Positions 45,159 through 57,664 are shown, counted from the first letter of the stretch. The stretch: DNA of 64,000 nt from Nectonema munidae (GCA_030549495.1 JAUIRK010000919.1:124001-188000), one strand, 5' to 3'. Notes: generated by a model not told the origin, from the sequence alone. Translations and numbers: made by a program.

Positions 45159-46150
45159 TAATTTTCTATTGAGTTTGAAAATATTTGATTTTTTGTTGAA
45201 AGAAGATATATATTGAATTACAAATTTTTAGAGTTGTAAAAAAATTAAAAAATGCAAACTTTAATTTTTGTAAAAATATTTATTACCGATCTTAAAAAAT
45301 TTTCAAGTCAAATCCAAAGATAAAATACCCTTAAAACTTGAAAACGTTACTTAAATTTGAAAAGATTTCACTTTAACTTGTAATGCTACAAGCGGATATA
45401 CGTTAATTATATTATTGAAAGAAAATAAGTTTTCGCGCATTTGCCAACTTGAGTCTAGTGCCCCTGTTCAGTTGAATTGTGCAACATTTTGGAAACGTAT
45501 CTCACTGAAAATGTTTTGAAATGCCTTACGACCGTAATTACACACGCAGCCTACGCAACCTTCGCAAGACGGACTATCTTGGGTATACGCGAAAGACGGA
45601 TACATCCCGAAAACCCCCTTTCTAAAAAATTTTATAAAAAAAAAAAAAACCTTTCCTTTTCCACAAATTAATTTGAAAGTGTGTTAAAAAAAATTTTTTG
45701 TTAAATTCTTCCAAAAAAAACTCTCAAAAAAAAAAAAAAATTATATTTTTTTAACCCAATATAAAAAAAAAAAATAATCAAAAACAAAATCAAAAACAAA
45801 ATCTTTTTTTTCTTTCCCCTTCCCCCCCTTATGGGGGGGGTGATATAATATAATGTAATATAAAAAAAAAAAATAAAAAAAAATAAATATTTTTTTTTTT
45901 TTTTTTTTTAAAGTATATAGAAATATATTTAAAAAATTTTTAAAATTTTTCCCCCTTTTTTTCCTTTGAAATTCCATATTAAAGAAAAAAGGAAAAAAGA
46001 AAGAGGAAAGAAAAGATGATCTTTTTTAATTATATTTTTTTTTTCTTTTTTTATTTTTAATTTAATATTTGTTTTTATTTAATTTGTTTTTTTTTTTTTG
46101 TGATTTTTGGTTTGGATGTATGTTTTTGTTTGTGTGTGTTGTTCCTTGCT
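45159..46150. other. Low-complexity homopolymer block
   Basis: From about 45620 to 46150 the sequence is mainly long A and T runs (over 20 T near 45890-45910), with G/C runs near 45820-45840. Apparent ORFs here are lysine/phenylalanine runs without meaning. Assembly or polishing error is possible. Confidence 0.6.
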
Positions 46151-49100
46151 CCCTTTTCTTTTTTTTTATTAAGGAGTTGAAGTGCGATGAAGATGAGATG
46201 ATGATTAGTACTACAAATGATGTGTGAGAAAATTAGCTCTTTCTTTCGTTGAATCGAATCGCTTTCTCCGCGTCCAAGGATTATTTCCTTTTAAAAACAT
46301 AGACTTGGAAGAGAGTCGCGGGAATTACTCTCGCTGGCTGCTCTCCTTGTTGTTGTTCTGTTTTTCCCACGAACACCACCCCTCTTTTAATGAGCGCTGT
46401 CCGATTATTAGCACTATCGTTTGTTGTCCCTGGCTGACACGCATACAATTCCCCCCACTCATATGCCCCTCTCTCTGATTAGCCTACTTTGCCCGTTCTT
46501 CAGAAACAACTTCTCGTTCTCTCTCTCTTTCGCTTCTGGTGAGTTGATGAAAAGTTTGTTCAGTTAGCACGTTCTCGCGATAACAAGGCGATTGTGTGCC
46601 TCTTCCCTCTTTCACACCAAAGACAAGCACCTACGCCTTTCAATATTTTTACTTTGGCTATGCTTATTATGCTGTAAACCAGAAGTAAATTAGGTTTCCT
46701 AGCATTTCGCATTCCTCGGATATTGATAATCCTCTATTCCTTCTCGCCTATATATCAGCATTAGAGGCATTACCGATTTAATGGCCAGGTTTTGAAAACG
46801 AATCACCTACTTATCCCCTTCAATCAGTTTATATATATGTGTATATGAAAAAATTGGATTTGGGTTTCCATTCTCATATTTTTTTGTTTATATTTTTATA
46901 TGTTTGAACTTGTACTATCTTTGATAATGGATAAATTGTTGTCTGAAATATATTAATGAAGTGCTTTTTCCATTTTACACGTATGTACTTAGCATACTAT
47001 TTCCAATTGATTTCATATATCATTTAAGACAGGCGATGCTTATTTTATTTAACACTGATGTATTATTACGATTTTAATGGGTGAGGACGAAACTTCAAAA
47101 CTTGCTTATCTTTTTCAATGAGATTTCATACGAATTAACTACATATGGTATTTTATATATTACCCTTCTGTCTCATGAAATCTTAAATGGTTAAGGTCAG
47201 GTTTGCCAAAATTAATCGTGTGCGCATCTTCATCAATGAGTTTACTAATATGACATAGAGCACACTAGCGTCTCATTGCGAGTTAAATATTAATGTCCAA
47301 TTCGGAATCACGGGGTTAATGCCCACTTTTTGAATAGATTTTATAGAACCTAAAGGAGAAATTTTTATTTTATGTCGCACTGTAGGGGTTTTCGGTTTGA
47401 AAGGGTTATTTAGGGCCAGCTTTTTGAAGACTAATTGTCTGCTTATCTCATTCAACGAAAGTTTTTATTTAGCTTAAAGCAGACTATTTTTATCCTGTAG
47501 GAGACTGGTGTTGTACTAGTCATCATAAAATTAAGTTTCAAATTCTTATAATATCAATAGTCAGCAAATTTATACGTCCATGGAAAATTGCCAAGCGGAT
47601 AATTGTCTCAGAGTAAAATTTCCATTCAGAAAATTGCCACTGAGGATGCGAATGACAAATTGAAGGACAAAATCCAAAAATAAAATGTTTAACCTGATGA
47701 AAATAAAGATTCTTTTTACATTTCCTAGAATTTATCATTGGCAAAATTTCTAACTGCCAATTTTCTGAATAGAAATTTTCGTCACGTGCAATTTTTCGCC
47801 TGGCAAACATCTGACGAGCAATTTTGCTATTACCGATTTTATAACATTTTTTGAATAATAATCTATATAAGAAAGTAGTTTGGAATATTAATGATCATCT
47901 CATATAACCTATATTCAATAAACTAATTGATACAATTCAACTAAACATTAATACGCTCAAAAACTGGCCTCATCCTACGTCCGATTCCCACTGCTTTGGA
48001 ACACAAAGATGAAATCTATTTGAATGTTACAAGTCTAACTGAAAAGAATGTCAATAATGATATGATGTTTGACCAAAATAGAGTAATACTGGACAAAGTA
48101 TTAAAGACAACTTGGTGACTTTAATGGCTTCCTACCGCATGATCGTAGGTATTATAGTAATAAAAATTGCCTTCCTAAAATGGAAGTAGAATTTGAATGA
48201 AATTACGACTTGTGCTAATTTCGAATGTTTACTCTTTATCAATTTTTTTTGAAAAAGACGCGGAGAAAAAATTGAGTAAGGAAAATTTTAAATGCAAAAG
48301 AATTACTTTTAGTAATGCAAAACCTTCTCTGAATACAAGCGATTCCTTGCACGACAAATTTTGCTTAGAATTTGATGTGCCTAAGGCAAATAATTTCTTA
48401 TGGATGTTATTTGTGGAAATTTTATTAATAAAGAGCAATATATACATAATTCAATGATACCGTTATTTTCGAACATTTTATAGAGGAGCCATTCCAAAAG
48501 CGTCCATTGACACAAAATAACTTTATTTTTTTACGTATAATTAAAATGGCCTTGAACTATTGAAAAATCGGTCCTCATTACGAAATATAGAAAGGCAATG
48601 AACACTGAAATTTACACGTCTTATTTAAAACATTCTACAATTTGGATGAGGCAGTTAAAATTTGGATTTAGTTATCTTCATCCTTTCAGACACATTGGTC
48701 AAATGATTGAGAAAAAAAATTTTTGAATGGATCAATAATATTTTTGGAAGATATATTTAAAGTTGCAATCAATAAAAAGATTTTACCAAAAATTTTTGAT
48801 ATCGGGCTGAATACTAAAAATATTTGAAATAAAGTAACTTGATATAGAAATTATTAGTTTTGTATATAAGTTTTTTAGAATTCATTTCAAATGATGATGA
48901 TGATTATTGTTATGCATGAAATTATTTTATGATTTTTAGCTTTAATTTGTTTATTAAAAAATAAACCTTATTTTACTTTTCACATAAATTTAGTTTTGAA
49001 ATTAGTGTGTTCTCTTTGATATATTCACTTGAACTATGAAGGAAGCAAGGTAATTAATCTACATTTTAATAATTAGGTTAAAATATTTTTTAAATAGGTG

Positions 49101-50128
49101 GTTTTATAAATAAACATAAAAATGTGATCTGAACAAACTTCTTTCAACCCAAAATTAACAAAAAAAAACATTTTGCATTTCCATCAAAAATAAAGCGAAA
49201 ATTTTGATATTAAATTGTGTACAGCTTTTTTTACAACAGGGAAGTTTGAAGCTTGGTCCAACCCAAAACCTTCTTGTATTCAAGATAAATATCATCTCTT
49301 CAACTTTAAATATATGTACTAGGGATGTGGAAGTTTTTATATTGACTCTATTACAAGCTAGAGCCGATTAAAAGCAATCAAATGTAAGTTTGCATGTTAA
49401 AGAGTTTAGACTGATAGATTCCAGACTTTTAAAAACTTTTGACATAAATGCTCTTGATGAATTATAGAAATCACCAAACCCGCTTTGCCCATATGCTAAG
49501 TACGCAATTGACAATGATCATTCATAACCGAACAAATGGGAGTATACTAATAAATAAAACAACACATTTTAGGCATATTTCCATAGAAGCTTTGCTATTT
49601 TTTCTTAGGATTCCACACATATTTGGAAAAACTTAAGTACACCCTAAACTTATAAGTTTAGCCAACAGTTTTAGATACTAACGTTTCATTTTTTAATCTT
49701 CTTATGAATTTTGAAAAATTAAAAAATTTATAAGGATGATTTCTGTTGACCTTTTTTAATTAAAAGCTATCCCATTCAATTTGGCATTCCTTTGTTTCAT
49801 CTTGGTGTGGAATGTGCAAATCAGATAAAACTTTTGTAATTAATTTTTTTTAACATACAAATAATAAAAAAAGCTAAGAAGAGAAGTAAAAGTAAGTACG
49901 AAGCGGCTGAAAGATTTTATGATTTTAGTGAAAATGTAATGATTGGTTGAAAATTTGGCCAATGGGATGCCACCAATTCGCAGCCATCAGGAAAGAAGAT
50001 GGATAATTTCTTTTGATGCTCCTCGCTCTCTCTCTTGTTGTGTATCATCATCATTATTTTTATTGTATGAATATATATATTCCTAACTAAATACTTGTTC
50101 TCACGTGTGTCATAGAGATGTAAGTATA
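46151..50128. other. Upstream of the Hes gene, no gene seen
   Basis: The part at 46170-46700 is less AT-rich than its surroundings and contains TTCCCACG at 46364-46371, which is CGTGGGAA on the other strand, a consensus Su(H) site. It may be a distal element of the Hes gene 4 kb away, but one 8-mer is weak evidence. The remainder is AT-rich with no motif-bearing ORF. Confidence 0.4.
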
Positions 50129-50155
50129 CCCACACACACACACACACACACACAC
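50129..50155. repeat. (CA)n microsatellite
   Basis: About 13 CA units, some 550 bases before the Hes start codon. A shorter CA run lies at about 50508-50522. Confidence 0.9.
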
Positions 50156-50192
50156 GACACGTAGGTAGAGATGGGAATTTGGTTGTGTGTTA

Positions 50193-50246
50193 TTCCCACG
50201 ACAAAACGTCAACAATGAGATAAACATGAAAAGGCTGTTTCCCACG
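50193..50246 (-). promoter_or_regulatory. Two Su(H) sites upstream of Hes gene
   Basis: TTCCCACG at 50193-50200 and TTTCCCACG at 50238-50246. On the minus strand both read CGTGGGAA, an exact match to the Su(H)/CBF1 consensus YGTGRGAA. They lie about 350-410 bases upstream of the predicted transcription start, in the same orientation and 45 bases apart. Notch-responsive E(spl)/Hes genes usually carry such sites; the head-to-head paired arrangement is not seen here. Confidence 0.65.
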
Positions 50247-50254
50247 CTAATTGA

Positions 50255-50334
50255 CACGAGACAGACTGATTTGATAGCTGGCGAGAGAAGACTCATCATC
50301 ACCATCACCATTATCATCATCGCGATTACAGGTG
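50255..50334. promoter_or_regulatory. N-box and E-box upstream of Hes gene
   Basis: CACGAG (N-box, bound by Hes proteins) at 50255-50260 and CAGGTG (E-box of proneural bHLH activators) at 50329-50334. A further CACGCG lies near 50526-50531 and CACGAG near 50586-50591, next to the TATA box. The set suits proneural and Notch input with self-repression. Function is inferred. Confidence 0.45.
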
Positions 50335-50599
50335 GAAATAATAGGACAAGGCCTCTACACACAAACACACCTATACCTATACAATACACACATATATATT
50401 TATATATGTATGGATGAGGTATATTTTCACGCTTCGAAACAGATACTCACGATACTCAGTTATGTGTGAGAGCCAGCGGCAGGCTTGATGATAAGTCAGT
50501 AGTACTTCACACACACACACACCCACACGCGCACGTTCGTTAATGGACACAAAGTAGAGCCAACAGGATTGATTGGTGGACGTCACACGAGTTGAGAGG

Positions 50600-50606
50600 T
50601 ATATAA
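50600..50606 (+). promoter_or_regulatory. TATA box of Hes gene
   Basis: TATATAA about 30 bases upstream of a plausible start site near 50633 (TCATT). This puts the upstream in-frame ATG at 50573 before the transcript start and favours translation from 50699 or 50702. Confidence 0.65.
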
Positions 50607-50698
50607 CGACGTGTTACATTTTCAGGGTTTTCATTTTTCACTTTGTCATTCTTCTTTGCCCCGACATCCAAACTTTTTTTGCTGCCCCCTCCTTCTTC

Positions 50699-51550
50699 AT
50701 GATGATTGATGCTTCTTCCTTTAGTAACACAACCTCCTCCCCCTTTTGCCCTGTCAACGGGTTTGCCTTTAATGACAACAGTAACATGTTCGCTAATCAT
50801 TCGCAATATCCTTCCAATGATTTTTCCTTTCCCAGCCAAGACATATGTGCTTTGCCAAGTGTGGAACGGCGCAAGATTATGAAACCGATCTTGGAGAAGA
50901 AGAGAAGAGATCGGATTAATAAGAGTTTGGCTGAGTTGAAGCAACTTATTCTTGCCCTCAACGACAAAGACGAGTCATATGGCGTTAAGATGGAGAAAGC
51001 GGACATTTTGGAAATGACTTCCTCCTACTTGAAAAATCTGCGCACGAAATTGTGGGAACAAAAGTCTAAGATTGTGAATCTGTCGCAGAGAAGTCAACAA
51101 GTTGGGTATACTGAGTGTGCGGCTGAAGTTATGCAATTTCTTTCTGCAAACTGCAAAGACAACCTCCAAATTCACGAAGCAAAAGCCAAACTCAGCGACT
51201 ACCTCTCCCAAAATATTCAGCATTTGAACAAGCCCATTTCCAAGCCCAAATCACAAGAATCTGCGCAACTTGCCCCCTTTTCTTCGGAGAAGAGGCACTT
51301 TGTGCTCCCTTCCTCAACAACGCCCTCTCTTGAATCCGGTATCTTCAGTTTAACTTCTTCTTTTGATGCCACCAATCACAGCACCTGCTCATCCACCTAC
51401 TCATCCTCCCCACCCTCACCTTCTTCCTCCTCCCTCTCCAGTTCGCCCGATACCTACAACGACCACAACTTGAATTCCTCCAGCATTCCCGCCAAAAAGT
51501 TTAAAAGCTCCACTCCCAGCTCTGACAGTAAAGTGTGGAGGCCTTGGTGA
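50699..51550 (+). CDS. hes: Hes/E(spl) bHLH-Orange transcriptional repressor
   Basis: A nuclear repressor of the Hairy/E(spl) family, the usual target and effector of Notch. 283 residues from ATGATG at 50699. The bHLH (about 57-116) has the family proline in the basic region (KPILEKKRRDRIN, P63), helix 1 SLAELKQLILAL and helix 2 KADILEMTSSYLKNLR. The Orange domain (about 136-176) begins GYTECAAEVMQFLS. A Ser/Pro-rich tail ends in WRPW (280-283), which recruits Groucho. The gene has no intron, as in E(spl)-type genes. Its neighbours are not genes but its own control sites. Length and layout fit the family; which paralogue it is cannot be told. The frame is open upstream to 50573, but that ATG precedes the TATA box. 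Confidence 0.97.
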   Translation: MMIDASSFSNTTSSPFCPVNGFAFNDNSNMFANHSQYPSNDFSFPSQDICALPSVERRKIMKPILEKKRRDRINKSLAELKQLILALNDKDESYGVKMEKADILEMTSSYLKNLRTKLWEQKSKIVNLSQRSQQVGYTECAAEVMQFLSANCKDNLQIHEAKAKLSDYLSQNIQHLNKPISKPKSQESAQLAPFSSEKRHFVLPSSTTPSLESGIFSLTSSFDATNHSTCSSTYSSSPPSPSSSSLSSSPDTYNDHNLNSSSIPAKKFKSSTPSSDSKVWRPW

Positions 51551-51637
51551 AAGAAAGGAAGGGGACTTCAGTTCGATGCTAAGAAAAACGTTAGCCCAAT
51601 TCCATCCATAATTATTTTGTTATAACTTAAAATATAT

Positions 51638-51643
51638 AATAAA
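51638..51643 (+). terminator. Polyadenylation signal of Hes gene
   Basis: AATAAA 88 bases after the stop, followed within 15 bases by a T-rich stretch. It gives a short 3' UTR of about 110 bases, as expected for unstable Hes transcripts. Confidence 0.75.
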
Positions 51644-51659
51644 CTTTCTATCCTCTTTT

Positions 51660-52548
51660 TTATGCATCACCTCTTCTTTTTCTTATACTTTTTTGCTTCA
51701 TTTTTCTTGATACACAGGCCCTCAAATCTTCGGTAAAAGTAGATCAATGTGCTCTTACGATGTCCATATCACAGATAAAATGTTCAATTTTATTAGACAA
51801 ACATAAAGCATCCTTAGTCTTATCGATAAAGGTAAAATATTTTGAGGTATATTCACTTTTCTTTTTGAATGGAAGACAAAATTACGTTCCAAATAATCTT
51901 CTACAATATAATTGAAATAGCTTTCTCTTAAAGGTAAAGCTACCGTGGGATGTTTTCATCGAGAAGGCATAATTGCGCCGCTTGTATCGAACTATGAGGA
52001 AAGCAGGCTTGATGCGGGATCGAACCCAAGACATTGAGTTGTCGAATATAAATATACAATAGTTCAGTCGAGTAGGTCAGTTTTGTTAGATGTAAGATTT
52101 TCCCAGGATTCTTTTAACTTGACAATGAAGTTTCCACCTTATCTGACAAAAGCATTTCGCGTGCCAATCTGATAGTACCAATTTTGGGCATGAGTTTTGG
52201 AATCTCGTTATAACAGAACTTTATTTATCAATTCTTAATCCAAAATGGATGCAAATATTTTACTTTTAGAAGTAGTCCTGTTATATCTATCTTTGTTTTT
52301 GGAAATCCTACGAACTACCACTTTTTTCGATATTGATATAAAATTTGGCATAAAATGAAATCAATTTTAAAAGTTGTCTCTTTTAATACATAGAGGATAC
52401 TCAAAATAGGACCCCTTTTTTAAGATTGTCACTCTTTAGATTAAGTATGCTAAGGTGGTATATACAATTCAAGACATTAATTATTATTTGTATACCAGTT
52501 ATGACACAAGTGATTTCGAAAAATAAGCATATGCAACGTGGATTCAAA
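51660..52548. other. Downstream of Hes gene, no gene seen
   Basis: AT-rich spacer. A box-B-like GGTTCGATCCC occurs on the minus strand near 52017, without a box A. It ends at the duplication of the next element. Confidence 0.5.
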
Positions 52549-52874
52549 CAGAGCCCGCGCTACCCATATATTTTTGGGGCAAGTGGCCCCTCCCTCCCCA
52601 TTTTATTTTTGCCCCCCCCCTGAAAATTTTCAACTGACCCCAAGTGTCTTAACTTTAGAAAAAATTATAAGAATATATTAGCTGTGCAAGTAAATTTGAG
52701 AACATTTATGCCATATACGGGAAACAACTGTTTGAAAATGATTAAATGCCTTTATAACAATTTGTTTTTGTAATTTATATAGTACTTTTAGCGCCCTCTG
52801 ATAATAAATTTTTTCCATAATGTAAATTTTTATTGCCCCTTCACAGCCAAATAACTTTTTTAGCGCGGGTACTG
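52549..52874. mobile_element. hAT MITE, 326 bp, 8-bp TSD
   Basis: Flanked by GATTCAAA at 52541-52548 and 52875-52882. The ends are CAGAGCCCGCGCTACCC and, inverted from the right, CAGTACCCGCGCTAAAAA, which match at 12 of the first 14 positions. The interior has C-rich runs (GCCCCCCCCCTG) and no transposase. Confidence 0.88.
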
Positions 52875-52882
52875 GATTCAAA

Positions 52883-55628
52883 AATAACAAGTTAAATTTT
52901 GCTAAAATTTATAATTTCGTATCGTTAAAATAAGTTTGTTTTCTAGTATTTTTTATTGAGATGTAGAACTCCCAAATAAAGCTACCCTCATATAGTTTGA
53001 ATAGATCATAAAAATATGTAACGATGCAACTTCATTATTATCAAGTTTCTTCTTTAGATATAGCTATAACCTAAATTGCGTTTATTTTTTGCCTAGTTCG
53101 TGTGCCATTTTGAATTGATTCGCATGTCACACTTGTTACGTGTGCCATATGTTACCGACGCCTGGTTAAGTGTTTCCGGAGCGCATTACACCAAAATCCA
53201 ATGCAATTTCAAAGAATCTTGGGTCTTCATTAACTATTTTTTTTACTTCCAGAAAAGGAATTTTGCAAAATGCCGCTTCAAAATGTGTTTCATTTTTATC
53301 TTCTTTAAAATTCATCTTATATTTTCATGCATTTTCCACATTACATATTTCCCTAAGCATTATAAAAATTTTGTTCATGCCATTCTTCAATCTGATATTT
53401 CTCTCGGTAAGTTGTTTTAAAAATCTTTCTCGCAAACGTAGTTGTCCTGTGGAAAATTGCGGGGCAAGAAACCCCCTAGGGGGTGGGGGAACCAAATTAT
53501 ACGAATACTGTCGGTCAAGTCAAAGAAAGACAGCAAAATATCAACAATATAAAAAGCATAAGAGATTTTTGGCAAACTACTATATATCATATTTACAAAA
53601 TCGATAAAATAATGTGAAAAATAATGTGTTGTTTTTAAAATAAACATTTTGCTTGTAACTTTATAATTTTCAATTTATTATTTTATTCCAAGCATGACCC
53701 TTCAGCACTTTTCCTATAATGTGAAAACGTTGTATTATTCTGAGTGTTAGAAAAGCTTACCTTAGTTTTTATTATACCGATTTTATGATGCAATTTTTAA
53801 ATATATTTTCACAAATATCCTTTTAATTTTGTTAAACTTCGGCAATTTAAGGAAAACAAAGAAAATCTTTATTGGAATGCACTTAATTTTGAATTGACTG
53901 CAGGTATCTTTTATCTGAGCCAACAAATTAAAAAATGTCTATTTTTGAAAAGATGTTTTAAAAAGGACGTTAAGTCATTGAAGACAAAATCCCTAAAAAA
54001 CTAATTTCAATGTTTCCAACACTCGGAATAATATAACTTTTAGTGATCCTTGAAATCTATTTTGGATGTGGTGATGTACTTTTAGTCAGATTATTTATGA
54101 GATTAAGTTGAGCACGCCAAATAAAATTCAGAGAAAAATTTGTTTCATAACTGAGATATTTTAATTTAACTTAATTTTTTCTTAACTCTTTCACGGATTC
54201 ATGGTGAAGAATACAGAATCATTTGTGAATCTTATAAAACACGAGTTTTTCCCATTTTAAATTAATTTTAGTCTTGAAAAATATCGTTACAGTTTATTTT
54301 ATACACACTAAATTTAAATGAGAAAAATTATTTGTTTTTAAAAGATATTTTTTACATTTGTTTTTAAAGATATACATTTATCATAGAGAAAATTTCTATG
54401 TAATAACAAAAACTGCAAATAATAAAAACAAGTTAAATTTTGCAAAATTTATCTCTAAGACAAAATAAAAAAAGTCTACCTTTTCAAAAAAATGTTAAAA
54501 AATAGAAAAATATTTTCCATATAAAAGGCATAAATGATGGCCAAAAATATAAACATGTTAAAAAAATTGTTTCTCTTGGATGAATTTGTCTCTCAATCAA
54601 TTTTCGGTCACCAGTTACAAGAAGAAGAATTTATTGAAAAAAATATTTATTGTAAATTAAAATTTTTTTAAAAATCAATATAATTTTGATCTGTTGGGAT
54701 TTCGAAGAGAATCAATGGAGAAATATTTTCTGAAAAAAGCCCACCTAAAAGGGCAGGGTGGATTCGCCCAGCATTGAAAAACTTATAATATCAAAACATT
54801 GCCGCAAATATTTTCTCCCGCAATTCAAAAACCGTCCAGCCTATCTATGGTTAAAAACTACAACATCCTACAGCTGGTAAATGCGACTAATTTTATTCAA
54901 GATGTGTGTGTTTGTGTGTATAGGATAATTGCTCTCGTTTGAGCTTGCACTTCCTTGTACTCGTGGTCACCCGTTCGGCAGCCGTTGTTGTGTTGTGTGT
55001 GTGTCCATGAAAATTTTCAATTAGTTTGCAATGCCATGTGCATATTTTATATAATGGATATAATGGTGGTGGTGGTAGGTAGGTACCCAGGGAGTGATAA
55101 TAATGATAATAATGCATTATATGATAATGACTGTTAAATGGACAATTTATCGAAGAGGCAGCCAGCCTATCAAACCTGCTAGAAGCGATTATTTATATGG
55201 ATTATTGTTTTGCTGAGATTGCATTGTTACTTAATTGCTACCCCAGGTAAGACAGACTCCAAATGCACACACTCAAAGAACTTTAAAATAAGTAGTACAC
55301 ACACAATAAATACACAAACTGCGTATGTGATGTATCTTTATGAATTTTAAGCATGCGCGTGTGAATTAGCAAAAATTGAAAGGGGTTCCCTTCATGCAAA
55401 GTAGTTAAGTGCAGGGCGAAGCAGGTGCAAGTTAATTACTTCCATTTTCCATTAACACCAAATATTTTTCCACCAAATAAAACATCTTTCCAAATGGAGT
55501 GTCGTCGCCATTTTTAAATGGACTTAATTGGATTCCCTCTTATACGATTCAATGCCTGCTATGAATCGCACTTATATTAATCAATTCAGGCATGAAATAC
55601 TCAGGGAGGAGCAGAATTTGTATTATAA
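52883..55628. other. Intergenic, no gene seen
   Basis: Overlapping frames at 53100-53650 on both strands have no recognised motif and are probably chance. A 14-bp palindrome ACCCCCTAGGGGGT lies at 53471-53484. The stretch 54890-55450 is less AT-rich, with short GGT and AAT repeats near 55063-55110. Nothing further supported. Confidence 0.5.
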
Positions 55629-55755
55629 CCCATTTACGACCAATGTTCCTATTTTGGAACATAAGTAATTTCATCTTCATCTGCTTTTTTCAATGACTGA
55701 ATATAAATCGTTTGCGTTTTTTAGATATCGTCTGCTTTGCTTGGCCTTAAATGGG
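55629..55755. mobile_element. piggyBac-like MITE, 127 bp
   Basis: The ends CCCATTTACGACCA and GGCCTTAAATGGG are nearly identical in sequence to 11571-11700. The right flank is TTAA (55756-55759) and the left flank ATAA (55625-55628). Confidence 0.75.
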
Positions 55756-55759
55756 TTAA

Positions 55760-57423
55760 TATATCGTTTTTATTTTGTTTACACGAATTACAAATAAACG
55801 AACCAAATTCTGAATGAAAGATCCCTACATAGACGAATTTTATTCTTTTTAGATTTTTAGTGCAGTATTCTCCCGCTATGTTCCTTTCCATCCCGCGAAT
55901 AGCGAAAATCCACGAATTATTGACGCCGTTTTAAAATGCCTATGCATAATCTTACTCAATACAGTAATACAGTTGTAATATGTAGTAATGATGAAATAAA
56001 AACATTTTGATTTTATTTTTATTCTTTTCTTATTTTTAACTGACATTATTTTAAAATTTTTTACCAATCAGGGTGAATACTAGAGTTTTTGTGTTAAAAA
56101 TATTCAAAGAAAATTTACAAAATTGGTATAATTATAAAAAAAAATTTGAGAACAAAATCCTTCAATATGCGCGGCTAGAATAGTGAACCATGAATGGGTG
56201 AGGGTCTACTGTAAATGAAAATACAATAACTCAAAAGTATAATAAATTGATTATGCATTTGCAATATCATGCAAGGTCATTCATCTTTTGCATCGGGATT
56301 GCAAAAGTGTGCTTTATATTGTGAACCTCAGCTTTGCATCATCCTTCTTTCCTTGAAGAAATGAATTATTTCATCTCCAAGCGTTCATACTAATCATTTG
56401 AAAATGGAATGAGAGTTCAACTTAATTTTTTGAAGATTCTACTGTTTTTTTAACGCAATGTGATTCCAACCTCTCATCTTCCGATGATGAAATTGATAAT
56501 AACTTAATTTCTTCGCAAATTATTCGCTACAGTTGGCAACTTTTCACAGATTCTAGAGGAAGATCACGATCTGAAAATATCGAAGACATCTTTACCTACT
56601 GGACCAAGGGGTCTTGCTTTTAGAGAAGAGGATATAGCAAAAGTCACTCTATTCTTCATTCTAGAAATTATAGCCTTTATATTGAGTAAAACAAAGTTGA
56701 AGATTCAACCTAATTTTACGAGTAAGTCTTTGTAAAAATTCATCCATTCTTCAAAAGGATAAGATGCTTTATTATGCTCAAGTATTTCAGAAATCATAAG
56801 TCAATAAACATAAATATGTGTTTATCCACTATATTACTTTTGTCATAATTAAGTTTTTTTAAGTTTGTTCTAGATTTATTTGGTTCAATTATTATTATTG
56901 CCTATTTTTTTCTAGTACTCTTTAGTTAAAAAAATGCCATCATATCGCCATAGAAAAGACTTAAATTTCAAACTGATAAACTGATCCAACTAAGGAGCAT
57001 TTTGTTTACATAGGAATATATTTACTTCATTTTCCTAATACTTATTTATAGAAAAACTCTTTTTTGCCTTTTAGAGAATTTTATGCTGTTTTGTGTTCTA
57101 CTTAGAAATTGATATTTGATAATTTTTTTGTTATTTCATGAAGGCATTGAATTGAAAAAATTAGTAATGAAAAAAGGCTCAGCTTTAAGAGAGTATCTCT
57201 CAAATAATTCCAAGAATGTGTATCCCTAAGTTACAGATGAGTTTTTTTCTCTAAATTGTTAATTTAAGCCCAATTGTGTAATTCCCAATTGTGAAAATAT
57301 GAATATTGAATCAATAGTAAATGATAAGTGAAAATTTTCCAAAATTTTTTAACGCCATCTACAATCATAATTTGAAAAATAATGTTTTTTTAGTCTTAAG
57401 TTCTTTATAGTAATAAAATGATA
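55760..57423. other. Intergenic, no gene seen
   Basis: AT-rich with short ORFs only. It ends at the 8-bp duplication of the third Merlin copy. Confidence 0.5.
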
Positions 57424-57656
57424 TGTACTTTCCTGTTATCGCCCCACCACCCATCGCTCTTCTACCACGATAAATATTCTTGTATTGTTTTAACCTAACC
57501 TACATTAAACTTACTATATATCATTAATCAAAACCTTTTTGAATTTTATGCACCTACAGATTAAAAAATTTTTCACTTGTTTTTTTTAATACATTTGTGT
57601 ACTTTAATACATTTTTTATAACATTTTGGGGTGGTGGGGCAATAACAGGAAGTACC
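57424..57656. mobile_element. Merlin MITE, 233 bp
   Basis: Same inverted ends as the Merlin at 44610-45158 (here TGTACTTTCCTGTTATCGCC at the left). The 8-bp duplication AAATGATA lies at 57416-57423 and 57657-57664. The left 120 bases match the left of that copy, and then the sequence jumps to the last transposase codons (a TTTTATGCACCTACAGATTA piece) and its 3' end. It is thus a direct deletion derivative of the autonomous element. Confidence 0.92.
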
Positions 57657-57664
57657 AAATGATA

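Noticed and set aside
45741-45977. ORF in the homopolymer block
   Set aside because: The protein is runs of K, F, Y and I caused by A/T tracts; no gene signal.
50573-50698. In-frame N-terminal extension of the Hes protein from an upstream ATG
   Set aside because: The ATG lies before the TATA box at 50600-50606, and the added residues have no likeness to Hes proteins.
52010-52030. Box-B-like GGTTCGATCCC on the minus strand as a tRNA gene
   Set aside because: No matching box A or acceptor stem nearby; at best a decayed SINE.
53100-53650. Overlapping ORFs on both strands
   Set aside because: No motif, unusual overlap in three frames, AT-rich composition; chance is the simplest explanation.
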